64,000 nt of DNA from the NCBI RefSeq assembly GCF_003319105.1, contig NZ_QOHH01000005.1:186001-250000 (forward strand), in the 5' to 3' direction. Numbering within the stretch: position 1 is the stretch's first letter; the number at the start of each line of letters is the position of its first letter. Of this stretch, positions 18,416 to 28,400 are shown in pieces. The position numbers and the translations under genes are program-made. This DNA comes from Blastococcus sp. TF02-09. Lineage in GTDB: Bacteria; Actinomycetota; Actinomycetes; Mycobacteriales; Geodermatophilaceae. The notes under the pieces are model-generated. The model was not told the origin of the DNA, did not search any database, and saw only the letters and a list, made by a program, of their open reading frames with translations.

Positions 18416-19472
18416 TCCCGCCCCCGCGTCCCCGACCCGCCGGACGCTCGCGTTCGGCGTCGTCGTGCTGCTGTGCCTGACCGCACTCGCGACCTACCTG
18501 CTGGTGCAGCGCTCACGGGACGCCGCGGCCGCCGAAGCCGCCGCGGACCGGGAGGCGGCGACGTCGCGGCTGCAGGTCGAGGACGTGCTGGAGGTGCCGC
18601 ACCTCGTCGTGCGCAACACCGCGCCCGGACCCTCGTTCGGCAAGGTGGCGCTCATCCCGCTGGACGACCCGACCGGCCCCCGCGCCATCGTCGACGTCGC
18701 CTGCGACCGGATCTCGGCCACGCCGTCCGGAGCCCTCTGCCTGCAGCAGGTGACCGGCATGCTGACGACCTACCGGGCCGTCTTCCTCGACGAGCAGCTG
18801 CGGGAGGTCGGCGCCGCGGAGGTGGGCGGCGTGCCCAGCCGGGCCCGCGTCTCGGCCGGCGGGAGCTGGGGTGCCTCGACGGTCTTCGTCAGCGGGCACG
18901 CCTACACCGACGCGCAGTTCTCCACCGAGACGCTGATCACCGACCTCACCACGCGCACCTCGCTGGGCAACCTGGAGACGTGGACGACGGTGCGCGACGG
19001 CGAGGAGATCACCGCCGTCGACCGCAACTACTGGGGGGTCAGCTTCATCGGTGACGGCCCGGGCTTCTACGCGACGCTGGGCACGGGCGACCGGATCTTC
19101 CTGGTGAAGGGCGACGTCGGCACCCGGACGATGGAGGTCGTGGGGACCGAGGGCGGGTGCCCGTCGGTCTCGCCGGACGGCCGGACCGTCGTCTACAAGG
19201 AGGTCGACCCGGAGTCCCGCAACGAGCACTTCGTCGCCGCGGGGCTGGCCGAGGGCGACCTCGACGGGCGGCCCGCCGTCCCCCTCGGCGAGGGGCGGCT
19301 CGTGGACGACCAGGTGGCCTGGCTGGACGACGACACCGTCCTGTACGCGGTCGGGCGCGGGGTGTCGTCCTCGGTGGACTTCGACGTCTGGTCGTCGCCG
19401 GTCGACGGCGGGGCGCCCACGCTGCTCATCCCCGACGCGGCATCGCCGTCGGTCGTCATTCCTGAGGGTTAG
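18408..19472 (+). CDS. Membrane-anchored beta-propeller-like protein of unknown function
   Basis: A 354-residue protein with one N-terminal signal anchor (about 12-31, FGVVVLLCLTALATYLLV), then an extracytoplasmic domain rich in short beta strands. Repeated SPDGRTVVYKE-, DDQVAWLDDDTVLY- and FDVWSSPVDGGAP-type segments resemble TolB/WD40-like propeller blades. ATG at 18408 overlaps the MFS stop by 8 bases and follows GAGGGAG. The pairing with an exporter suggests a surface or envelope role, but no enzymatic motif is visible. It is the last gene before the polysaccharide locus and could be its left flank. Confidence 0.7.
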   Translation: MPDPAPASPTRRTLAFGVVVLLCLTALATYLLVQRSRDAAAAEAAADREAATSRLQVEDVLEVPHLVVRNTAPGPSFGKVALIPLDDPTGPRAIVDVACDRISATPSGALCLQQVTGMLTTYRAVFLDEQLREVGAAEVGGVPSRARVSAGGSWGASTVFVSGHAYTDAQFSTETLITDLTTRTSLGNLETWTTVRDGEEITAVDRNYWGVSFIGDGPGFYATLGTGDRIFLVKGDVGTRTMEVVGTEGGCPSVSPDGRTVVYKEVDPESRNEHFVAAGLAEGDLDGRPAVPLGEGRLVDDQVAWLDDDTVLYAVGRGVSSSVDFDVWSSPVDGGAPTLLIPDAASPSVVIPEG

Positions 19473-19543
19473 ACGGTCCGGCAATTCCTTCTGGTGCACC
19501 CCGCGCCTGCTCCATGCTGGGTGCTGACCCGAAGGGAATGACC

Positions 19544-20572
19544 ATGACCACACTGGACGGCGCACGCGTGCTCGTCACCGGCGGAGCCGGGTTCATCGGC
19601 AGCCACCTCGTCGAGGAGCTGCTGCTCCGCCGGGGGGCTGCTCACGTGCGGGTGCTCGACAACCTGCGCAACGGCACCCTGGAGAACCTCGACGGGGTGT
19701 CCGACGACGCCCGCCTCGCGGTCGAGGTCGGTGACATCTGCGACGAGGACACCGTCGACCGGTCCCTGGACGGCGTGGACGTGGTCTTCCACCTCGCCTG
19801 CCTGGGTGTCCGGCACAGCCTGCACGACCCGTTCGAGAACCACCGCGTCAACGCCGAGGGCACCCTGCTGCTGCTCGAGCGGGCACGGGCGGCGCGCACC
19901 TCCCGGTTCGTGCACGTGAGCACCAGCGAGGTGTTCGGCACCGCGCAGTACGCCCCGATGGACGAGCGGCACCCCACGTGGCCGGAGACCGTCTACGGCG
20001 GCAGCAAGCTCGCCGGCGAGGCCTACGCGCGCGCCATGTTCCGCACCCACGGCATGCCGACGGTGGTGGCCCGGCCGTTCAACACCTACGGACCGCGCAG
20101 CCACTTCGAGGGCGACAGCGGCGAGGTCATCCCGCGCACCATCGTCCGGGTGCTCAGCGGGCTGGCGCCCCTGGTGTTCGGCGACGGCGAGCAGACGCGC
20201 GACTTCACCCACGTGACCGACACCGTCGCGGGCCTCGCGATGCTCGGCGAGTCCGACGCCGCGGTGGGGCAGACCGTCAACCTCGGCTCGGGCTCGGAGA
20301 TCACCATCAACGAGCTCTGCCGGCTGGTCGCCCGGTACGCCGGCGCCTCGGAGCTGGTCGCCCAGCACCTGGAGCCCCGCCCCGGCGACGTCCGGCGGCT
20401 CCTCGTCGACTCCACCGTCATGCACGGGCTGACCGGGTTCCGGACCCGCGTGGGCTTCGAGGAGGGGATCGCGGAGCTCGTGGCCTGGTTCCGGTCGCGA
20501 CCGCAGTCGCCGGAGGAGATGCTCGCGCGCATCGAGGACCGCAACTGGAGCGGAGTGCCGGTCGGCGTCTGA
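19544..20572 (+). CDS. NAD-dependent nucleotide-sugar epimerase/dehydratase
   Basis: A 342-residue extended short-chain dehydrogenase acting on a nucleotide sugar in the cytoplasm. It has the Rossmann loop GGAGFIGSH near residue 13, and catalytic Tyr151 and Lys155 in VYGGSK. The active-site triplet is Thr127-Ser128-Glu129 (STSEVFG), more like 4,6-dehydratases than plain 4-epimerases, which usually have an S-x-Y-K set without the acidic residue. It could therefore supply the 4-keto-6-deoxy sugar needed by the downstream aminotransferases; an epimerase role is also possible. ATG at 19544 is picked over 19538 because AAGGGA sits 6 bases before it. A strong hairpin follows the stop. Confidence 0.85.
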   Translation: MTTLDGARVLVTGGAGFIGSHLVEELLLRRGAAHVRVLDNLRNGTLENLDGVSDDARLAVEVGDICDEDTVDRSLDGVDVVFHLACLGVRHSLHDPFENHRVNAEGTLLLLERARAARTSRFVHVSTSEVFGTAQYAPMDERHPTWPETVYGGSKLAGEAYARAMFRTHGMPTVVARPFNTYGPRSHFEGDSGEVIPRTIVRVLSGLAPLVFGDGEQTRDFTHVTDTVAGLAMLGESDAAVGQTVNLGSGSEITINELCRLVARYAGASELVAQHLEPRPGDVRRLLVDSTVMHGLTGFRTRVGFEEGIAELVAWFRSRPQSPEEMLARIEDRNWSGVPVGV

Positions 20573-20587
20573 CCGGACCCGCGCCAG

Positions 20588-20619
20588 ACGGGGGTCGTGC
20601 CGCGAGGTGCGGCCCCCGT
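20588..20619 (+). terminator. Terminator-like hairpin after the epimerase gene
   Basis: A 14-bp stem (ACGGGGGTCGTGCC with GGTGCGGCCCCCGT, three G-T pairs) around GCGA, 16 bases after the stop. The T-run is poor, as is usual in GC-rich actinobacteria. Confidence 0.65.
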
Positions 20620-20877
20620 TCGCGATCCCGGCTCCAGCCGGCCAAGTCAATCACAGACCGTAGTCGCAGAGTCACGATTTTTCTCACCCCTTCAGGGGCT
20701 GTTCGTCACAGACCGTTGCCGCGGGCTCCGGTACTTGATGGTCTTGACGCCAATCGCCACGCAGCGTCGTCGGCGCAGGGGGAACAGTTCGACGAAGCGT
20801 CACCAGGACGCTGTCCGGACCCCTCCTGCCGCCACGGCCGCGCGTGACGCAGTGTGACGCCAGTGGTTGGGGGACCA
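20620..20877 (+). promoter_or_regulatory. Putative control region of the sugar-transferase transcription unit
   Basis: The gene-free stretch 20573-20877 is AT-richer than its surroundings, with a short T-run near 20679. It has two near-identical 16-base direct repeats (20651-20666 and 20706-20721; TCACAGACCGTAGTCG and TCACAGACCGTTGCCG) exactly 55 bases apart, a CCCC-TTCA-GGGG mini-hairpin between them (near 20687), and a GTGACGC doublet (20844 and 20854) just before the start. It probably holds the promoter and activator or repressor sites for the locus. Confidence 0.5.
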
Positions 20878-22434
20878 GTGAGCACCGTGGATCGATGGAC
20901 AGCCGACGTACCGGCCGTCGCGCAGGCGCCGGCGGCGGACCTGCTTCCCGTCCAGCGCGACCGATCCGTGCTGGCGCCGGAGGCACCGGGTGCCCGCGCC
21001 GTCCGCGCGGACGCCGACGCGGCTCCTCGGCCGCGGGACCGCTGGATGCAGCGCTACGCCGCCTCGGCGGTCCTCACCGACCTCGTCGCGATGCTGCTCG
21101 CCCTGGGCGCCACCCACCTCCTCCGTCCTGCCGACGTCGCCCCCGCCGTGGCGGTGGCCGGAGTCCTGCTGCTCTTCCCCCTGGGCTGGGTCGTGGTGGT
21201 CCACCTCGCCGGCGGGTACGAGCGGGGCACGCTGGGGGCCGGCAGCGAGGAGTTCCGCAGCCTGCCGCAGGCCGGCCTGGTCGTCATGGCGGTCGTCGCC
21301 TTCTTCTCCTACGCCCTCGACGCCGAGGTCGCCCGGGGTCTGGTGGTCCTCGCCATCCCCGGCGCGGTCGTGCTCAGCGCGCTCGGCCGCTACGGCCTGC
21401 GCCGCCGGCTCCACGCCGTGCGCCTGCAGGGACGGTGCATGCGCACGGTCATCGCCGTGGGCCGGGAGCGCTCCGTGCTCGAGCTCGTCCGCCAGGTGCG
21501 CCAGGACCCGCACTACGGCATGGAGATCCTCGCGGCGTGCGTGCCGAACCCCGACGACGCCCACCTGCTGCGGGCCGAGGGCATCGCGGTGGTCGGCGAC
21601 CTCTCGCACGTGAGCCGGAGCGTGCGCTCGCTCGGCGTCGACGCCGTCGCCGTCACGAGCTCCAGCGAGACGGCCGCGGCCTACCTCCGCCGCCTGTCCT
21701 GGGACCTCGAGGGGAGCGGCGTCGAGCTGCTGGTGGCGCCCGGCCTGATGGAGGTCGCCGGTCCCCGCATGCACATGCGCCCGTTCGTCGGGCTGCCGCT
21801 CCTGCACGTCGAGGAGCCGGAGTTCACCGGCTCCAAGCGCCTGGTCAAGGAGGTCGTCGACCGCCTCGGTGCCGGCCTGGCGCTGCTCGCCATGGCCCCG
21901 GTCCTGCTGGCGATCGCCCTGGCGGTCCGGCTGGACAGCGACGGCCCGGTGCTGTTCCGGCAGGTCCGCATCGGCCGGGACGGTCGCGAGTTCAGCATGC
22001 TCAAGTTCCGCACGATGGTCGTGGACGCCGAGCAGCAGCGGGCCGCCCTCCTCGCGCTGAACGAGAACGCCGACGGCCTGCTGTTCAAGATCGCCGCCGA
22101 CCCCCGCGTCACGCGCGTCGGCCGGATCCTCCGCCGGTTCTCCCTCGACGAGCTCCCGCAGCTGCTCAACGTGCTGGGCGGCCAGATGTCGCTGGTGGGC
22201 CCGCGCCCGCCGCTCCCGGACGAGGTCGCCCTCTACGACGACTCGGTCCGCCGGCGGCTGCTGGTCAAGCCGGGCCTCACCGGACTGTGGCAGGTGTCCG
22301 GCCGCAGCGACCTGACGTGGGAGGAGTCGGTCCGCCTGGACCTCCGCTACGTCGAGAACTGGTCCCTCCTGCTGGACCTGATGATCTTGTGGAAGACCGG
22401 ATCCGCGGTCCTCCGAGCCCGCGGCGCGTACTGA
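20878..22434 (+). CDS. Undecaprenyl-phosphate sugar phosphotransferase (initiating transferase)
   Basis: A 518-residue membrane enzyme of the polyprenyl-phosphate hexose-1-phosphate transferase family (WbaP/WcaJ-like), which starts repeat-unit assembly by placing a sugar-1-phosphate on undecaprenyl phosphate. Four or five membrane helices (about residues 65-185) precede a CoA-binding-3-like Rossmann domain, then the catalytic sugar-transferase domain: EVVDRLGAGLALL membrane entry, MLKFRTM at about 374-379 and KPGLTGLWQVSGRS from 464. The start GTG at 20878 has GGGGGA 4 bases before; the GTG at 20854 is less well placed. The donor sugar cannot be told from the sequence. The next gene begins in its stop codon (TGATG). 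Confidence 0.93.
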   Translation: MSTVDRWTADVPAVAQAPAADLLPVQRDRSVLAPEAPGARAVRADADAAPRPRDRWMQRYAASAVLTDLVAMLLALGATHLLRPADVAPAVAVAGVLLLFPLGWVVVVHLAGGYERGTLGAGSEEFRSLPQAGLVVMAVVAFFSYALDAEVARGLVVLAIPGAVVLSALGRYGLRRRLHAVRLQGRCMRTVIAVGRERSVLELVRQVRQDPHYGMEILAACVPNPDDAHLLRAEGIAVVGDLSHVSRSVRSLGVDAVAVTSSSETAAAYLRRLSWDLEGSGVELLVAPGLMEVAGPRMHMRPFVGLPLLHVEEPEFTGSKRLVKEVVDRLGAGLALLAMAPVLLAIALAVRLDSDGPVLFRQVRIGRDGREFSMLKFRTMVVDAEQQRAALLALNENADGLLFKIAADPRVTRVGRILRRFSLDELPQLLNVLGGQMSLVGPRPPLPDEVALYDDSVRRRLLVKPGLTGLWQVSGRSDLTWEESVRLDLRYVENWSLLLDLMILWKTGSAVLRARGAY

Positions 22435-25400
22435 TGCGCCGTCCTGACCACCGTCTGCGAGCCACCGTGCACCCCACCCCCCGCCGGACCGTCGCGTCGC
22501 GCCTGCAGCGCGCCCTGCTGGTCCTCGTCGTCGCCGCCCTCCCCGCGGGTGGCCTCGCGGTGCTGCCGGCCGCCCCGGCCCAGGCCGCGGTCGACCCGTG
22601 CGCCGCGCCGGTCGAGAACCCGGTGGCGTGCGAGAACACCCGCCCGGGGACGACGGCGTGGGAGGTGTCGCTGGACACGAGCATCGAGGGCTTCACCACC
22701 GACATCAGCACCGACCTCGGCGGCCGGGTGGACTTCAAGGTCCGCACCGACTCGACGAAGTACGCCATCGACATCTACCGGCTGGGTTGGTACGGCGGCA
22801 CCGGTGGCCGCTTCGTCACCACGCTGGCGCCCACCGCGCAGCTGCCGCAGGCGCAGCCCGAGTGCCGGCGCGACGCCACCTCCGGCATGGTCGACTGCGG
22901 CAACTGGGCGGTCTCGGCGAGCTGGTCCGTGCCCACCACCGCGGTCTCCGGTGTGTACGTGGCCAACCTGCGCCGCGAGGACCGCGACGCCACGAACCAG
23001 ATCACCTTCGTCGTCCGCGACGACGACAGCCGCTCCGACGTGCTGTTCCAGACGTCGGACACCACGTGGGCCGCCTACAACGCGTGGGGCGGGGCCAACC
23101 TCTACTACGGCAACGGCCCCGGGGGCGCCGGGCGGGCCCACAAGGTCAGCTACAACCGCCCCCTCGAGGTCAACGCGACCACCGCCAAGCTCATGTACGC
23201 CGAGTACCCGATGATCCGGTTCCTGGAGTCCAACGGGTACGACGTCTCCTACCAGGCCGGGGTCGACACCGACCGGCTCGGCCACCTCCTGACCAACCAC
23301 GGCTCCTTCCTGTCCGTCGGGCACGACGAGTACTGGTCCGGAGCGCAGCGGGCCAACGTCACCAAGGCTCGCGACGCGGGCGTCGACCTGGCGTTCTTCA
23401 GCGGCAACGAGATGTGGTGGCGGGTCCGCTGGGAGCCCTCGATCGACGGGTCCGGGCAGGCCTACCGCAGTCTGGTCAGCTACAAGGAGAGCCTGGACGG
23501 CGCCCGTACCGACCCCTCCGGCGAGTGGACCGGCACGTGGCGGGACCCCCGGTTCGGACCGGCCGGCGTCGAGCCGGAGAACTCCCTCATCGGCCAGCAG
23601 TTCAAGGTCAACGGCGAGTACGGCCGGCGGCGTGACGCGATCGCCGTCCCCGCCGAGTTCAGCGCCGCACGGCTGTGGCGCAACACCGCGGTCGCCGACC
23701 TGGAGGCCGGCGAGACCTACACCTTCGGTGACGGCACCCTCGGCTACGAGTGGGACTCCGACGTCGACAACGGCTTTCGGCCCGCCGGCCTGGCCAAGCT
23801 GTCGCTGACGACGGTCCAGGTGGCCGAGCCCGACGTCCTCCAGGACGACTACGGCGTGAACTACGCCCCGGGCGAGGCGACGCACTCGCTCACGCTCTAC
23901 CGCGCAGCCAGCGGCGCGCTGGTCTTCGGCGCGGGGACCGTGCAGTGGTCGTGGGGCCTCGACGACACGCACACCGGCGGGCTGCAGGTCGAGAGCACCG
24001 CCATGCAGCAGGCCACGGTCAACCTGTTCGCCGACATGGGCATCCAGCCGGGCACCCTGCGGTCGGGCCTGGTCGCGGCATCGCCCAGCACCGACACCAC
24101 GCCGCCGACGGTGACCATCACCTCGCCGAAGGACCCCAAGGCCGTGGTCGGCTCGCCGGTGACGATTTCCGGCACCGCCACCGACGGCGGCGGCATCGTG
24201 GCCGGCGTCGAGGTGACGGTGAACGGCGGGAAGACCTGGCACCCCGCCCAGGGCCGCGCCGACTGGAGCTACACGTACACGCCCACCGCCTCGGGACCGC
24301 TCGAGGTCCGGGTCCGCGCCGTCGACGACAGCGCCCGCCTGTCCGAGCCCGTCGGCTTCGACTCCACCGTCGGCCAGCGTTCCTGCCCGTGCTCCATCTG
24401 GCCGGCGTCGGCCAAGCCCGTGGCCGCGCCGGTGCGCGACGCCGCGCCGCTCGAGCTCGGCACGCGTTTCCAGTCCTCGGTCGGTGGCTACGTCACCGGT
24501 GTCCGCTTCTACAAGGGCGCCGGTGACACCGGCACGCACACCGGGTCCCTCTGGTCGACCGACGGCCGGCAGCTGGCCACCGGCACCTTCACCTCGGAGA
24601 CGGCGTCGGGCTGGCAGACCCTGACCTTCCCCGTGCCGGTCGCGATCGCCGCGGGGACGCCGTACGTGGTGTCCTACCACTCGCCCACGGGCGCCTACGT
24701 GGCCGACGCCGGCTTCTTCGCCGGCGCGGCGGTCGTCAACGAGCCCCTGCAGGCCCTGCGCAACGGCGACGGCGGCCCCAACGGGGTCTACCGCAGCGGC
24801 TCGGCCGGCTTCCCGGCCGACACCTGGGGTGCGACCAACTACTGGGTCGACGTCGTGTTCACCACCGGCGCCCCGGCGGACGCGCGCCCACCGGTCGCCA
24901 CCGTCGGCGGGCCGCTCCCCGACAGCACCAGCGTGCCCCGGACGGCGACCCCGAGCGCCGTGTTCGACGAGCCGGTGCGGCCGGAGAGCATCACCGGCAC
25001 CGTCACCGCACCCGGGGGCGGGCCGGTCGCCGGTGCGGTGCGTTACGACGCAGCCACCCGGACCGCCACCTTCACCCCGGCCCAGGAGCTCGCGGCCGGT
25101 ACCCGGTACACCGCGACCTTCGGCGGCGCGCAGGACCTGTCCGGGAACAGCCTCGCCACGCCGCTGTCCTGGTCGTTCACCACGATGGGCGCACCGGCGG
25201 TCCCGGGCGTGTGCCCCTGCAGCATCTGGGACGACACCGCCGTCCCGGCCGTCGTGGGCGTGGAGGAGGCCGCCGCGCTCGAGCTCGGCATGCGCTTCTC
25301 CGCGGCCGCCGACGGCACCGTGACCGGCGTGCGCTTCTACAAGGGTCCGCGCAACACCGGCGTCCACACGGGCACGCTGTGGTCGGCCACCGGCCAGGAG

Positions 25401-28400
25401 CTCGCCCGGGCCACCGCCACGGCGGAGACCAGCAGCGGCTGGCAGCAGATCCGCTTCGACCGGCCGGTGCCGGTGACGGCCGGCACGACCTACGTCGTCT
25501 CGTACCACACCGACGCGGGCTACTACTCCTACACGCACGCCGGCCTCGCCGACGGCGTCACCACCGGACCCCTGACGGCCCTGGCCGGTGGCACCTCCGG
25601 CGGCAACGGCGTCTACCGCTACGGGGCCTCGGCCTTCCCGGACCAGCCGGGCAACGCCAACTACTGGGTAGACGTGGTGTACGTGCCCGCCGCCGACACC
25701 GTCGCGCCCACCGTGACGGCGACGGCGCCCGGCAGCGGCGACACCGGAGTCGCGACGACGGCGACCGTGCGCGCCGTCCTGTCCGAGCCCGTCTCGGCCG
25801 CCTCCGCGCGCCTCGTGGTCCGCGACGGCACCACCGTCGTCGCCGGGACGACGGCCTACGACGCCACCACCCGCACCGTCACCTTCACCCCGGCCGCGGC
25901 ACTGCGGCCGGGGGCGGTCTACACGGCCGAGCTCAGCGGTGCGACCGATGTGGCCGGCAACGTCCAGGCGGGCACGCACGGCTGGAGCTTCACCACCGCC
26001 GCGGCGGGCGGCTGCCCGTGCACGGTGCTCGGCGCCGCCGCGCCCGGCACGGCCGCGTCGACCGACACCGGCGCGGTGGAGCTGGGCATGCGGTTCCGGA
26101 CCGCCGCCGACGGCTTCGTCACCGGCGTGCGCTTCTACAAGGGCACCGGCAACACCGGCACCCACACCGGCACCCTCTGGACCACCTCGGGGCAGCGGCT
26201 GGCGACCGGCACCTTCGTGGACGAGACGGCGCAGGGCTGGCAGCAGCTGACGTTCGCCTCGCCGGTGGCGGTGACGGCGGGCACGTCCTACGTGGTCTCC
26301 TACCACGCACCGAACGGGCGCTACGCGGCCGACGCGAGGTTCTTCGACGGCAAGGGCGCCGGCACGACGCCGCTGCAGGCGCCCGCGAGCTCGTCCGGAG
26401 CCGGCAACGGCCTGTACGCCTACGGCGGTCCGTCCACGTTCCCGCAGGGCACGTGGGAGGCGACCAACTACTGGGTCGACGCCGTGTTCGTGACGGCCGA
26501 GCCCGCGGACGTGACCGGACCGACCGTCACCGGCACCTCCCCGGGGCAGAGCTTCACCGAGGTCGACACCGGGACCTCGATCCGGTTCGACTTCGACGAG
26601 CCGATCGCGGCCGGCTCCGCCCGCGTGCAGGTCAGCGCCGGCGGCACCGCCGTCGCCGGTGCGCTGGCTCCTGCGGGTGACCGGGCCGTGGTCTTCACCC
26701 CGGGCTCCGCGCTGCCCGCGGGGGCGTCGGTGACCGCGGTGGTCACCGAGGCCCGGGACGCCGCGGGCAACCGCATGGCGTCGTCCTACTCGCTGTCCTT
26801 CCGGACGGCGGGGGCCGAGTCGGGCGCGTGCCCGTGCACGGTGTTCGGCACCGCGAGGCCCACGACGCCGGCCGCCGACGACCCGGGCGCGGTGGAGCTG
26901 GGCATGCGGCTGCGCCCCGCGTCCGACGGCTTCATCACCGGGATGCGCTTCTACAAGGGCGCCGGCGACACCGGCAGCCACACGGGGACGCTGTGGTCGT
27001 CGACCGGGCAGCGGCTGGTGAGCGGGGTGTTCGTCGACGAGACGGCGGAGGGCTGGCAGCAGCTGGTCTTCGCCGCCCCGGTGGCGGTCACGGCCGGCAG
27101 CACCTACGTCGTCTCCTACCACGCGCCGAACGGGCACTACGCCGCCGACGCCGGCTACTTCGACGGCACGGGCGCCGGCAGCGCGCCCCTCGAGGCGCCG
27201 GCCAGCTCGTCGGTGGCGGGCAACGGCCTGTACGCCTATGGGGGTCCCTCCTCCTTCCCGCAGAACTCCTACGGGGCGACCAACTACTGGGTCGACGCGG
27301 TGTTCACCACCACGCTGTCCACGCCGGAACCCCCGGTCGACACGGTCGCACCGTCGGTCGTGGCGAGCGCCCCGGCGGCGGACGCGACGGGGGTGGCGCC
27401 GACCGCGCCGGTGACCGCGACGTTCAGCGAGCGGATCTCCTCGGCCGACCTCACCGTCACGGGCCCGTCCGGTGCGGTGCCGGTGACGGTCACGCTGGAC
27501 GCCGCCGGGACCACCGCCACGGCGCAGCCCCGGGCCGCTCTCGACGGCGGCGCCACCTACACCGTCAGCGCCCGGGGCACCGACCCCGCCGGCAACACGA
27601 CGGCGACGCCGGCGACCTGGTCGTTCACGACCGCGGACGTCACCGCGCCGGCCGTCAGCTCGGTGACGCCGACGGCGGGCAGCACCGGTGTCGCGGTCGC
27701 GGCGCCGATCACCGCGACGGTGAGCGAGCCGGTCCGTGCCGACCTGGTGCGGGCGACCCTCACCGCCGGCGCCACCACGGTGGCGACGTCGGTGACCACG
27801 GCCGACCGCACGGTCACGGTGCAGCCGACCGCCGCGCTCGTGGGCGGCACGACCTACACCGTCACGCTCAACGGCCTCACCGACCTGGCCGGCAACGCCG
27901 CGGCGGCGCCGTACACCTGGTCGTTCACGACCGCCGACACGGTGCGGCCGACGGTGACCTCGGTGTCGCCGGCCGCCGGTGCCACCGGCGTGGCGGCGAC
28001 CGCTCCGGTGACGGTGTCGTTCAGCGAGCCGGTCCGCGCGACGTCGGGGTCGGTGGTGCTGACCGCCGGCACGACGCCCGTGGCGGGCACCGTGGCCGCC
28101 AGCGGTGACCGCGCGGTGACGTTCACGCCCTCCGCGGCGCTGGCGTCGGGCACCGCGCACACGCTGACCGTGACCGGGGTGACCGATCTGGCCGGCAACG
28201 CGCTCGCCACCCCGTTCACGTCGACGTTCACCACCGCCGACACGGTGCGGCCCACGGTCACCTCGGTGACGCCGGCCGCCGGGGCCACGGACGTCGCGCC
28301 GTCGAGCCCGGTGACGGTGACGTTCAGCGAGCCGATCCGCGCCACCTCGGGGTCGGTCGTGCTCAAGGCCGGCACGGCCACCGTGGCGGGCACCCTGGCC

